Under the pieces are notes generated by a model. It ran no database searches. It was given only the letters and a program-made list of their open reading frames with translations, and was not told the DNA's origin. A stretch of 24,061 bases of DNA from an uncultured Muribaculaceae bacterium (GTDB taxonomy: Bacteria > Bacteroidota > Bacteroidia > Bacteroidales > Muribaculaceae). Location of the stretch: NCBI GenBank assembly GCA_910586475.1, contig CAJUHM010000035.1:1-24061 (forward strand), given 5' to 3'. This document shows positions 1-7,292 of this stretch, one piece after another (the stretch's first letter is position 1; the number at the start of each line of letters is the position of its first letter). A program made the position numbers and the translations under genes.

Positions 1-3
1 GCC

Positions 4-53
4 GCCGTATGCGCAAAAAGGTCCGGCCGAAACCGACCGGACCAAAATACGGC
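4..53 (-). terminator. Rho-independent terminator of the aroQ-pyk-methyltransferase operon
   Basis: Read on the minus strand, GGTCCGG and CCGGACC (plus positions 37-43 and 20-26) pair with a 10-base loop and are followed at once by five T. An outer pair, GCCGTAT with ATACGGC (47-53 with 4-10), encloses the whole hairpin. A further small hairpin, CAAGG-TGCT-CCTTG, lies at 53-66. The structure starts about 35 bases past the methyltransferase stop, so it plausibly ends that transcript. Confidence 0.7.
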
Positions 54-87
54 AAGGAGCACCTTGACATTTTGCTTTTTTCTATTT

Positions 88-717
88 CTAAAGTCGGCGA
101 ACAATCGTCAGCCCGTCGCGAACAGGAATCATACAGACCTCCACACGCGGATCATTCGCGACAAGATCGTTGAACTTCATGATTCCGACCGACTGACCGT
201 CTGTAGGAGGAGGAACCGATGCGACCTTTCCATCCCAAAGCGTATTATCGGCGATAAGATAGCCGCCGCGACGCAGACGAGGAAAAATCATCTCGTAATA
301 TTCCGGATAACTCCGCTTGTTGGCATCCATGAAAACCATGTCCCACTCCCCTTCAAGACCACCGACAATCTCCAGTGCGTCACCGATATGCAGCCTTATA
401 CGGTCAGAGTAGCCGGCCTTTTCGAAACGCTCCGTAAGCTCGTCGGCAAGCTCATCGTCAAGCTCGATTGAATCAAGCACCGCACCATCCTCAAGTCCTT
501 CGGCAATACAGAGAGTCGAATACCCGGTAAAAGCTCCTAACTCCAGCACCCTTCGCGGGCGGATCATAGTAGTCAGCATCTTAAGCAGACGCCCCTGCAC
601 ATGACCCGAACACATGCGCGGATAGAGATGATGCGTGTGGGTGTAGCGGAATGTCTCCTGAAGTATTTCAGGCTCAGCGCTTATGTGCGCGGCTATATAG
701 TCGTCGAGAGCCTCCAT
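88..717 (-). CDS. Class I SAM-dependent O-methyltransferase (catechol/caffeoyl-CoA type)
   Basis: The product is a 209-residue cytosolic methyltransferase of the COMT/CCoAOMT family (Methyltransf_3), which moves a methyl group from S-adenosylmethionine to a hydroxyl, usually with a divalent metal. The SAM loop VLELGAFTGYS is at residues 57-67. The acidic ribose-binding stretch SIELD is near 83-87. The metal and catalytic signature DANK is at 131-134 and the ADN motif at 156-158. Length is normal for the bacterial family. Its ATG lies 25 bases inside the 3' end of the pyruvate kinase gene in another frame, so the two are probably translationally coupled. The pyk-methyltransferase order is familiar from Bacteroidales. 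The physiological substrate cannot be read from the sequence. Confidence 0.9.
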   Translation of the reverse strand: MEALDDYIAAHISAEPEILQETFRYTHTHHLYPRMCSGHVQGRLLKMLTTMIRPRRVLELGAFTGYSTLCIAEGLEDGAVLDSIELDDELADELTERFEKAGYSDRIRLHIGDALEIVGGLEGEWDMVFMDANKRSYPEYYEMIFPRLRRGGYLIADNTLWDGKVASVPPPTDGQSVGIMKFNDLVANDPRVEVCMIPVRDGLTIVRRL

Positions 718-1706
718 GGGATTCGGGATGTTTGATTGATTGTTTCTGATAAAATCTCAACACACTCGCGCGGATAATCTCCCTGCGCCGTCTCTCCGCA
801 AAGGAGAAGCCGGTCGAAACCCTCCGCGACAGCCAATGCTATATCGCTCAGTTCCGCACGCGTAGGTGTTTGTTTCGTCAGCATTGATTGCAGGATCTGC
901 GTCGCAAGAATTGTCGGCTTACCCTTTTCCGCCGCCAGCATTGCCACACGGAACTGGACACCCGGAATCTCCGGAAGAGCTATCTGCGTCCCGAGATCTC
1001 CGCGGGCCACAAGCAGTCCGTCTGCCTCATCGGCTATCGACTCGAGATTGCGCAATCCCTCGAGGCATTCAATCTTGGCATACAGACTGATATGGGAGTC
1101 CCCGAGCAAAGCGCGCACTTCAAGCAGGTCGGCGGCCGATCTGACAAATGAATGAGCGATCATATCGATTCCTGTCTCGACCGCAAGAAGAATATTTCTG
1201 CGGTCACGCTCACTGACAGCCGGAAGCGAAGGGATCTCCACACCCGGAAAAGCGACCGTCTTTCGGGAATCCATAACGCCGTGATTCAAAGCCCGGCAAC
1301 GGATCTTCGTCCCGTCGACCGACCGAACCTCAAACCTCAGCTCTCCATCATCGAAAAGAATCTCCTGACCCGCTCTCAGATACTGTTCAACGCCCGCAGC
1401 TGCAATAAAGACATGTCCCGCCGCAGACTCTTCCGAACCTGATTCAAAGCAGACCTCATCGCCCGCCGCGACCATGACAGGCGAGGGCAGGGCAGTAGTG
1501 CGGATTTCAGGCCCTTTCGTATCCATCAGAATCTTGATATCGGCATCTACGCCGCGGATCACATCGACCATATGCCGAAACGTATCAGCGTCGACATGAG
1601 CCGAATTGATCCGGACACTCTCCATGCCCGCATCGCGAAGCGAACGGATAAATTCCGCCGTACAACGCACATCGGCCACTGTGGCCATAACAGAATGTTT
1701 TTTCAT
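693..1706 (-). CDS. pyk: Short pyruvate kinase lacking the C-terminal domain
   Basis: The product is 337 residues, related to pyruvate kinase (phosphoenolpyruvate + ADP to pyruvate + ATP). The barrel (A) domain carries MDTKGPEIR at 61-69, AKIE with the catalytic lysine K211, LLVARGDLG at 231-239 with the Mg ligand D237, ATQ at 268-270, PTRAELSD at 281-288 and CGETAQGDYP at 303-312. A B domain fills about 70-155. The protein stops where the allosteric C domain (roughly 120-140 residues) normally begins, and the next gene occupies that DNA. The usual RxNxSH motif reads RINSAH (32-37), so a serine that helps bind potassium is alanine. It follows aroQ by 13 bases. It is clearly of the family; whether it is a full glycolytic enzyme is uncertain. 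Confidence 0.85.
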   Translation of the reverse strand: MKKHSVMATVADVRCTAEFIRSLRDAGMESVRINSAHVDADTFRHMVDVIRGVDADIKILMDTKGPEIRTTALPSPVMVAAGDEVCFESGSEESAAGHVFIAAAGVEQYLRAGQEILFDDGELRFEVRSVDGTKIRCRALNHGVMDSRKTVAFPGVEIPSLPAVSERDRRNILLAVETGIDMIAHSFVRSAADLLEVRALLGDSHISLYAKIECLEGLRNLESIADEADGLLVARGDLGTQIALPEIPGVQFRVAMLAAEKGKPTILATQILQSMLTKQTPTRAELSDIALAVAEGFDRLLLCGETAQGDYPRECVEILSETINQTSRIPWRLSTTI

Positions 1707-1719
1707 TCCTCTTTATTGT

Positions 1720-2190
1720 TTACACGGTTTTTTTACCAGACTGCGTCTTGGAATTTCTCTGAAATCGTTCTATGAAAGCCTCGGCTGCAAGACGGTAACT
1801 GTCAGTCCCGAAACCGGCTACAACACCGAGACAGACCCCGCCGATCAGAGACGTCCTGCGGATTGGCTCCCTCGAAGCCACATTACTCAGATGGACCTCG
1901 ATGACCGGAACCTCAATCGAAGAGATCGCATCAGCGATCGCAAGAGAGGTATGCGTATAGGCGCCCGCATTGAGAATAATCCCGTCGCAACCCGCCGGAT
2001 CCGTCCCGCAACGATGCAGTTCGTCGATTATACCACCCTCATGATTGCTCTGATAGTAATCTATCGAAACTTCCGGAAAACGCCGGCGAAGCCCGTCCAG
2101 ACAGCTCTCCATCGACTCGTAGCCGTAGATCTCCGGTTGCCTGCGCCCGAGCAGATTCAGATTCGGACCGTTGATAATCAATAATTTCAT
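1720..2190 (-). CDS. aroQ: Type II 3-dehydroquinate dehydratase
   Basis: This 156-residue enzyme dehydrates 3-dehydroquinate to 3-dehydroshikimate, step three of the shikimate pathway, and works as a cytosolic dodecamer in this family. The N-terminus LLIINGPNLNLLG is diagnostic. The lid motif RRQPEIYG holds R17 and the catalytic Y22. QSNHEG is at 47-52, LNAGAYTHTS at 73-82 (N74) and EVHLSN at 98-103 (H100), so all active-site residues are present. The open frame extends 17 codons upstream to 2241, but the family start is the ATG at 2190, which follows a TAATTTTG box. It leads the aroQ-pyk-methyltransferase set. Shikimate kinase lies about 7 kb to the right. Confidence 0.95.
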   Translation of the reverse strand: MKLLIINGPNLNLLGRRQPEIYGYESMESCLDGLRRRFPEVSIDYYQSNHEGGIIDELHRCGTDPAGCDGIILNAGAYTHTSLAIADAISSIEVPVIEVHLSNVASREPIRRTSLIGGVCLGVVAGFGTDSYRLAAEAFIERFQRNSKTQSGKKTV

Positions 2191-2201
2191 AAATAAATCG
2201 T

Positions 2202-2209
2202 CAAAATTA
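2202..2209 (-). promoter_or_regulatory. Candidate -7 box (TAATTTTG) ahead of aroQ
   Basis: The minus strand reads TAATTTTG, an exact match to the Bacteroidetes -7 consensus TAnnTTTG, 11 bases before the aroQ ATG and downstream of the small membrane protein's stop. No TTTG -33 element is visible at the usual 18-21 base spacing. It may give aroQ-pyk-methyltransferase a promoter separate from the epimerase. Confidence 0.4.
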
Positions 2210-2227
2210 TATGAAAGTCCCGTTTGC

Positions 2228-2521
2228 TCACACGATCGCATCGAGTTCAGACGCGGGAAGAGTCACCAGACACCACACCGAGACATGCGACATCACCATC
2301 AGAGCCAGAAGCACCCACGAAAGGGCAGGGCGTTGGGGATAGCACTGCCAGGCAAGCCACGCCGCAACAAGACAGTAGAACGGATAGATCCAGATCAGCG
2401 TCCTGATCGTCTGGACATCCGGTGCTGAGACAAGCAGATAAGGAAACTGAAAAACCGGAAACAGCAGGATTATGATCACACCCACAACCCATTTCGGCGT
2501 TTTTGGAAGATTCGACATCAT
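2228..2521 (-). CDS. Small three-helix membrane protein of unknown function
   Basis: The 97-residue product is hydrophobic, with three likely transmembrane segments at about residues 12-31, 40-59 and 68-90, separated by short loops. I recognise no family motif. Its start overlaps the epimerase stop by four bases (ATGA), a strong sign of translational coupling and therefore of a real gene. A second in-frame ATG is the very next codon. Of the long frames here, it is the only one in register with that overlap, and an overlapping frame at 2247-2633 has no such support. It may be an accessory to the epimerase or simply an unannotated inner-membrane protein. Confidence 0.7.
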   Translation of the reverse strand: MMSNLPKTPKWVVGVIIILLFPVFQFPYLLVSAPDVQTIRTLIWIYPFYCLVAAWLAWQCYPQRPALSWVLLALMVMSHVSVWCLVTLPASELDAIV

Positions 2522-3561
2522 AGATCTTTACCCTTATTTTTCTGTTCCTTATAAGCTCTGACAGTTTCACGCAGCCCCTCTTCAAGAGCGAAACGGCATG
2601 TGAAGCCGAAATCTGCGACCGCATCGCTGACATCGCAATTCCAGTTGCGCTGCTTCATTATCTTGAATTTGTCGCGGTTGAGTGTCGAAGGATTTCCCTT
2701 CAACGTGCCCCAGCGCTCCGCTGCGACAGATGCCGCATAGACAACCCACAGCGGCAAGCGGACTGGCACCACCCAGCGTCCGCCGAGCAGCTTCGAGACT
2801 ATGCGGCGGAACTCCTTCTGGGAATATGCGCGCGGCTCAGAGATGATATATTTATTTTTCAGTGTTTTATCCGACTGTAGAGCATCGAAGATTGCTCCGA
2901 CAAGATCTTCGACATAGACAAACGTCAGCATCTGTTTTCTGAAACCGATCCCGAAGTCAAAATGTCGGTCAATCGACTCGATCATCATCAGATAATCCTT
3001 CTCGTGAGGACCATAGACTCCCGTCGGACGGAAAATTATCCACGGAACATCCGGACATGTCTGCAAAAACGTCTCTGCCTTGATCTTCGAGACACCGTAA
3101 CGGGTATTGGGCTGCGGTATCGAGGTAGACGAAAGGGGTTCATAACCCTTCTCGTCGCCTGGGCCCAGCGCACTCAGCGAACTCATGTAGAGAAACTTTT
3201 CCGGAAGGAGCGACTTATTCCGAAGAGCCTCTACAAAATCACAGAGATATAGATAGTTGATACGGTTGAAATCGGCAAAGTTAACACACTTGGTCGCACC
3301 GAGATTATAGACGATATAATCCCACCGGTCTCCCTCCGGCAGAGCCCGGCTAAGCCCGTCGGCAAGCGCTTTATCGTTGTCATAGTCAAGCACAACAAAA
3401 TGAAGCCGGCTGTCTGTCAGATAACGGCGCGATGTCGTCTCGCGCACCGCAACCCACGTCTCATAACCACGACGCAGCGACTCTTCGGCAATGAATCCGC
3501 CGATAAAACCGCCCGCGCCGACTATCAAAACTTTTTTCTGTCGGGGAGTGTTTTGTTCCAT
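2518..3561 (-). CDS. NAD(P)-dependent epimerase/dehydratase (extended SDR)
   Basis: The product is 347 residues with a Rossmann fold at the N-terminus: VLIVGAGGFIGG (11-22) is the GxxGxxG nucleotide loop of extended short-chain dehydrogenases. The catalytic YxxxK is Y155-K159 (RYGVSK), with upstream serines at 127-128. Family members change nucleotide sugars or act as 3-beta-hydroxysteroid or cinnamoyl-type reductases; the substrate is not evident here. The frame opens at 3669, but those 36 codons overlap recF and its leader. I chose the ATG at 3561 because the Rossmann strand begins ten residues later and a TAAATTTG box precedes it. It is divergent from recF and coupled to the small membrane gene downstream. 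Confidence 0.88.
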   Translation of the reverse strand: MEQNTPRQKKVLIVGAGGFIGGFIAEESLRRGYETWVAVRETTSRRYLTDSRLHFVVLDYDNDKALADGLSRALPEGDRWDYIVYNLGATKCVNFADFNRINYLYLCDFVEALRNKSLLPEKFLYMSSLSALGPGDEKGYEPLSSTSIPQPNTRYGVSKIKAETFLQTCPDVPWIIFRPTGVYGPHEKDYLMMIESIDRHFDFGIGFRKQMLTFVYVEDLVGAIFDALQSDKTLKNKYIISEPRAYSQKEFRRIVSKLLGGRWVVPVRLPLWVVYAASVAAERWGTLKGNPSTLNRDKFKIMKQRNWNCDVSDAVADFGFTCRFALEEGLRETVRAYKEQKNKGKDL

Positions 3562-3566
3562 AACTG

Positions 3567-3574
3567 CAAATTTA
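3567..3574 (-). promoter_or_regulatory. Candidate -7 box (TAAATTTG) for the epimerase operon
   Basis: The minus strand carries TAAATTTG only five bases before the chosen ATG (3561). If used, transcription would start at or next to the start codon, giving an almost leaderless mRNA. No clear TTTG lies at the usual -33 distance. Confidence 0.4.
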
Positions 3575-3597
3575 GGCAATATTTGGCAGATTTTTTT

Positions 3598-3605
3598 TAA
3601 TTTTG
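3598..3605 (+). promoter_or_regulatory. Candidate -7 box (TAATTTTG) for recF
   Basis: TAATTTTG matches the Bacteroidetes -7 consensus and lies 36 bases ahead of the GTG start of recF, inside the 80-base gap shared with the divergent epimerase gene. A TTTG at 3582-3585 is only 12 bases upstream, shorter than the usual spacer, so the -33 part is unconvincing. Confidence 0.45.
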
Positions 3606-3641
3606 TAATCGAAAAACAAATAGCCGTACAAAAAAACGCTT

Positions 3642-4784
3642 GTGCATCTCGATCATCTTTCTCTGACAAACTTCAAGAACATAGAGGAAGCCCACCTCGA
3701 CTTCTCCCCGAAAATAAATTGTTTTCTGGGAAACAACGGCATGGGCAAAAGCAACCTGCTCGACGCGATCTTCTATCTCAGTTTCTGCCGGAGCTTCTCC
3801 GGTGTGACTGACAGAATGCTGATTCGCAGAGGTGAAGACTTCGCGATCGCACGCGCCAGATACTCCCGACGTGACTCTGTCGAGGAGCTGACTCTCGGAC
3901 TTTCCGGAGGTAAGCGGAAAAGCCTAAAACGCGGTGGCAAGGAATACTCACGGCTGAGCGACCACATCGGACTTTTCCCGATTGTAATGTCTGCTCCTCA
4001 GGACATCGACCTGATTAGGGGAGCGGGTGAGGAACGGCGACGCTGGATGAACATGGTCATCTCGCAAAGCGACAAACGCTATCTCGACGCCCTCATACGC
4101 TACAATGCCGGTCTCGAACAGCGAAACCGGATGCTGCGCGACGGAATTGTGGACCACACTCTCTACGAAGCTCTCGAAATAACAATGGAAATGGCGGCCA
4201 CCTACATCCATTCGATACGTTCCCGCTGGGTCAGTGAACTCAGCCGCCTGACTGACCGTTATTACTCTGCGATTGCCGGCGATGATGCCGAAGAAGTAAG
4301 CCTCTCTTTCCGAGGTTCACTCGACGCTCCGGAAGCCGGCTGCGAAAAAAGTCTGATTAAGATGCTCGACAGCGCCAGACGTCATGACGAAATAGTCCGC
4401 CACACTTCTGTCGGACCGCATCGAGACGACATCGACATAAACCTCGAAGGCATGTCAATGCGACGCACCGGTTCGCAAGGCCAGTGCAAGACATTCACGA
4501 CCGCACTGCGCCTCGCACAGTACGATTTTCTACGTGAAGCCTCCGGACTCCGACCGATGCTGCTGCTCGACGACGTTTTTGACAAACTCGACAGCTCTCG
4601 CGTCGAACGCATTATGACGCTCGTGACTGGCAACGAATTCGGTCAGATCTTCGTCACCGACACCAACCGCAAACACCTCGACGAAATAATGGCACACACG
4701 GCCGGAAACTACTCGATGTGGAGCGTCCGACACGGAAGATTCACTCCGATACTCTCCCCAACTGACGATCAACCGACGATATGA
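3642..4784 (+). CDS. recF: DNA replication and repair protein RecF
   Basis: RecF (380 residues) is an SMC-like ATPase that, with RecO and RecR, loads RecA at single-strand gaps. The sequence shows the RecF N-terminus (LSLTNFKNIEEAHLDF), a Walker A loop GNNGMGKSN at 30-38, the ABC signature region GSQGQ, and a Walker B segment LLLDDVFDKLD near the C-terminus. Length is typical. Translation begins at GTG (3642); no in-frame ATG fits the conserved N-terminus. The stop overlaps the DUF721 start by four bases (ATGA). In Bacteroidetes this pair often sits together, away from dnaA-dnaN, as here. Confidence 0.96.
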   Translation: MHLDHLSLTNFKNIEEAHLDFSPKINCFLGNNGMGKSNLLDAIFYLSFCRSFSGVTDRMLIRRGEDFAIARARYSRRDSVEELTLGLSGGKRKSLKRGGKEYSRLSDHIGLFPIVMSAPQDIDLIRGAGEERRRWMNMVISQSDKRYLDALIRYNAGLEQRNRMLRDGIVDHTLYEALEITMEMAATYIHSIRSRWVSELSRLTDRYYSAIAGDDAEEVSLSFRGSLDAPEAGCEKSLIKMLDSARRHDEIVRHTSVGPHRDDIDINLEGMSMRRTGSQGQCKTFTTALRLAQYDFLREASGLRPMLLLDDVFDKLDSSRVERIMTLVTGNEFGQIFVTDTNRKHLDEIMAHTAGNYSMWSVRHGRFTPILSPTDDQPTI

Positions 4785-5071
4785 AACGAACTGAACCCAA
4801 AACCATTGCCGAAATTATCCGCGAAGGAATCCAGCAAGTCGGACTGAGCTCGACAGTAGCCGAACAGCGCGCATGCTACATCTGGCCTGAAATCGTCGGT
4901 CCCGGAATAAACCGCTACACGTTCAAACGCTACGTTGACCGGGGCGTCCTCCACATCTACCTGACATCTGCAGCACTCAAAAACGAACTCTCGTTCAACC
5001 GGAGCTCGCTCGTCGACCAGATCAACAGAGCCGTCGGTTCAGACGCCATCACCTCAATCGTTTTCCACTGA
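4781..5071 (+). CDS. DUF721 protein, DciA-like
   Basis: This 96-residue protein matches the DUF721 family in layout: an N-terminal helix (IAEIIREGIQQVGLSSTVAEQRACYIWPEIVG), then a KH-like fold with the segment VLHIYLTSAALKNELSFNR. The DciA branch of the family helps deliver the replicative helicase DnaB in bacteria that lack DnaC or DnaI. Here the domain is nearly the whole protein. The ATGA overlap with recF indicates coupled translation and a replication or repair role. That it loads helicase in this organism is inference from the family. Confidence 0.85.
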   Translation: MKRTEPKTIAEIIREGIQQVGLSSTVAEQRACYIWPEIVGPGINRYTFKRYVDRGVLHIYLTSAALKNELSFNRSSLVDQINRAVGSDAITSIVFH

Positions 5072-5101
5072 AATCAGTCTTCTTTAATCATTTAACCCAC
5101 A

Positions 5102-5578
5102 ATGACCGCACCAACATATCTTCCCTCTGACAATCCGCGTGTCACACCTGCCGACCATCCCTTCCGATTCTGCCTCCCAGTCCAGATCAGATTCTCTGAC
5201 ATCGACATGCTCGGACATCTCAACAACAATGTCTATCTGACATTCATGGATCTCGCAAAAATCGAATACTTCTGTGCCGTCAACGGCGCTCCCGTCTCTG
5301 TCCATGACCTCTGCATGGTCGTTGTTAACGTCAACTGCGACTTTGTTTCACCAACTTTCCTCGGCGACAGCATCGAAGTCTGGACACGCACCACCCACAT
5401 CGGCGAGCGCAGCGTCAGACTCGAACAGCGACTGGTCGATCGAAACACCGGTGAAACCAAATGCGTTGCCCGGACCGTAATGGCCGGTTTCGACCCGAAG
5501 ACAATGACAGGCATCCCCATACCCGAACGTTGGGTCGGAAAGATTGAGACTTTTGAGCAACGGACTTTCGTAGATTGA
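5102..5578 (+). CDS. Acyl-CoA thioesterase, hotdog fold (4HBT family)
   Basis: The 158-residue product has the single hotdog-domain signature RFSDIDMLGHLNNNVYLTFM (30-49), where the conserved aspartates D33/D35, H39 and the NN pair form the 4-hydroxybenzoyl-CoA thioesterase-like site, and a typical length. It probably hydrolyses an acyl-CoA or acyl-ACP thioester in the cytosol; YbgC/FadM-type enzymes are the closest general comparison, but the acyl chain cannot be told. It lies 30 bases after the DUF721 gene and 7 bases before the MscS channel gene, so it probably shares their transcript. Confidence 0.88.
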   Translation: MTAPTYLPSDNPRVTPADHPFRFCLPVQIRFSDIDMLGHLNNNVYLTFMDLAKIEYFCAVNGAPVSVHDLCMVVVNVNCDFVSPTFLGDSIEVWTRTTHIGERSVRLEQRLVDRNTGETKCVARTVMAGFDPKTMTGIPIPERWVGKIETFEQRTFVD

Positions 5579-5585
5579 TCTCCAC

Positions 5586-6782
5586 ATGCTACAGACTGTC
5601 AGAGAATTCCTTGCACAATCAATATCCGGGCCCGGCTCCGGTGTGCTGATCGACGCCATCCTCCTTCTCGGCATCGCACTGACCGCAGTCATAACATTCT
5701 TCATCGTTAAGGCTCTTCTCTATCTCCTCGATTCAGTAGTCAGGAACACAGCGACCACATGGGACGACGACCTCTTCAACCACAGACTCTTCAGCGGCGT
5801 GGCTCAGCTCGCTCCCGCCCTGCTGATCAACTGGATGCTCCCAAACCTGTTCGAAGAAACCGACCCGCTTAATCACTGGTGTCGCGTCACAACGTCGTTC
5901 TACATCGTCTGGGCAGTTGTCCACATCATCAATGTAACCCTATCTAACCTCTACAACGCTCTTGCCAGCCGTCCCAAGCTTAAAGCCTTCGCAATCAAGG
6001 GAGTCTTCCAGATGGGCAAACTGATTTCTATAGCCCTTGGCGCGATTGTGGCAATCAGCCTTCTGATCGGCAAGACCCCTCTGGCGATCATAACGACAAT
6101 CGGAGCTTCTGCTGCCGTCCTGATGCTTGTCTTCCGCGACACTATTCTCGGACTTGTCGCGTCAGTTCAGCTGACAGCAAACGAGATGCTCCATCGCGGC
6201 GACTGGATCTCTGCACCGAAATATGACGTCAACGGAGAGGTGATCGATGTCTCGCTGACAACAGTAAAAGTCCGGAACTGGGACAATTCAGTCTCGACTA
6301 TCCCTCCCTATTCGCTCATCTCTGACTCTTTCCGCAACTATCAGGCAATGCGCGATTCCGGAGGACGAAGAATCGAACGCTCCATTCTGATCGACCTGTC
6401 AACCGTACGCTTCCTCACTTCCGAAGAAGTCGACAGACTTGCAGCCGACGGATTTGTCAATACAGAAACAGCCACCGGACCACATCCCCATAACAATCTG
6501 ACACTTCTCAGACGTTACCTCGAAAACTATGTCGCCGAAGCCTCATTCGTACGCCACGACATGACCCACATGGTCCGCGAGATGGAGCCGACACCAAACG
6601 GCCTGCCCCTACAGATCTACTTCTTCACACCGACAACCGAATGGGTAGCCTTCGAAAAAGTCCAGAGCGACTTCATGGACCACGTCTACTCTATTGTACG
6701 TGCATTCGGACTGTCTCTGTTCCAGTCGCCCGCCGGCAGCGACATTGCACGTCTGAACCAACAAAACCGCTCCCTTGTTTAA
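5586..6782 (+). CDS. Mechanosensitive channel, MscS superfamily, YbdG (MscM)-like
   Basis: The protein has 398 residues. Likely membrane segments fall near 20-48, 70-88, 102-123 and 143-162, followed by the pore-lining helix around 165-190 (IITTIGASAAVLML). The beta domain then holds GEVIDVSLTTVKVRNWDN and SLISDSFRNYQAMRDSGGRRI, wording typical of E. coli YbdG rather than MscS itself. Such channels open under membrane tension and release solutes in hypo-osmotic shock. The cytosolic C-terminal alpha/beta domain is complete. The gene is followed 63 bases later by mscL, so two gated release valves of different families sit side by side. Confidence 0.92.
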   Translation: MLQTVREFLAQSISGPGSGVLIDAILLLGIALTAVITFFIVKALLYLLDSVVRNTATTWDDDLFNHRLFSGVAQLAPALLINWMLPNLFEETDPLNHWCRVTTSFYIVWAVVHIINVTLSNLYNALASRPKLKAFAIKGVFQMGKLISIALGAIVAISLLIGKTPLAIITTIGASAAVLMLVFRDTILGLVASVQLTANEMLHRGDWISAPKYDVNGEVIDVSLTTVKVRNWDNSVSTIPPYSLISDSFRNYQAMRDSGGRRIERSILIDLSTVRFLTSEEVDRLAADGFVNTETATGPHPHNNLTLLRRYLENYVAEASFVRHDMTHMVREMEPTPNGLPLQIYFFTPTTEWVAFEKVQSDFMDHVYSIVRAFGLSLFQSPAGSDIARLNQQNRSLV

Positions 6783-6787
6783 TTTTG
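6780..6787 (+). promoter_or_regulatory. Candidate -7 box (TAATTTTG) for mscL
   Basis: TAATTTTG overlaps the TAA stop of the MscS-type gene and lies 58 bases before the mscL ATG. It could give mscL its own transcript. No good -33 TTTG is seen. Confidence 0.4.
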
Positions 6788-6845
6788 TGCAGGCGACAGC
6801 CCTCTTTTCTCATATCCAAATTTCTATAAAAACATTCTATCAGTT

Positions 6846-7286
6846 ATGTCATTTCTCAAAGATTTTAAGGAATTTGCCATGAAAGGCAACATCATCGACA
6901 TGGCAGTCGGTGTAATCATCGGAGGCGCATTCGGCGCAATAGTCAGCTCCCTCGTCAATGACATCATCATGCCGGTGGTTTCTATCGCAACCGGCGGCGA
7001 GGGTCTCAAAAACCTGAAATACGTCATAGTCCACGCCAAAGACGCAGCTCCCGGAGTGGCAGCCGTCCAGGAAGTAGCCATCAACTACGGCAACTTCATC
7101 ATGAACGTCGTCGACTTCCTGATCATCGCGTTCAGCATCTTTGTTGCTCTACGCATCATTCTGAAATTCAAAAAGAAAGAGGAAGAAAAACCGGCCACGG
7201 CACCCGAACCCACTAAAGAAGAGATCCTTCTGACCGAGATCCGCGATCTTCTAAGACAGCAGGCCGACAACGGAAAGAACAGATAA
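6846..7286 (+). CDS. mscL: Large-conductance mechanosensitive channel MscL
   Basis: MscL (146 residues) is a homopentameric inner-membrane channel that opens at near-lytic tension. The N-terminal amphipathic helix MSFLKDFKEFAMKGN leads into TM1 (about 14-43), with the glycine-rich gate AVGVIIGGAFGAIVSSLVND. A periplasmic loop follows (about 46-80), then TM2 (82-107, INYGNFIMNVVDFLIIAF) and a cytosolic helix with the basic cluster KFKKKEEEK and the C-terminal EILLTEIRDLLRQQ bundle. All parts are intact. It converges on the RNase H gene with only six bases between stops, and no clear terminator hairpin separates them. Confidence 0.97.
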   Translation: MSFLKDFKEFAMKGNIIDMAVGVIIGGAFGAIVSSLVNDIIMPVVSIATGGEGLKNLKYVIVHAKDAAPGVAAVQEVAINYGNFIMNVVDFLIIAFSIFVALRIILKFKKKEEEKPATAPEPTKEEILLTEIRDLLRQQADNGKNR

Positions 7287-7292
7287 ACTGAT

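Noticed and set aside
2247..2633. 128-codon minus-strand frame overlapping the small membrane gene and the epimerase
   Set aside because: It is out of frame with both neighbours, cysteine- and serine-rich, and the ATGA-coupled frame explains the region better.
3562..3669. 36-codon extension of the epimerase
   Set aside because: It covers the divergent recF leader and start and precedes the Rossmann strand with unrelated sequence.
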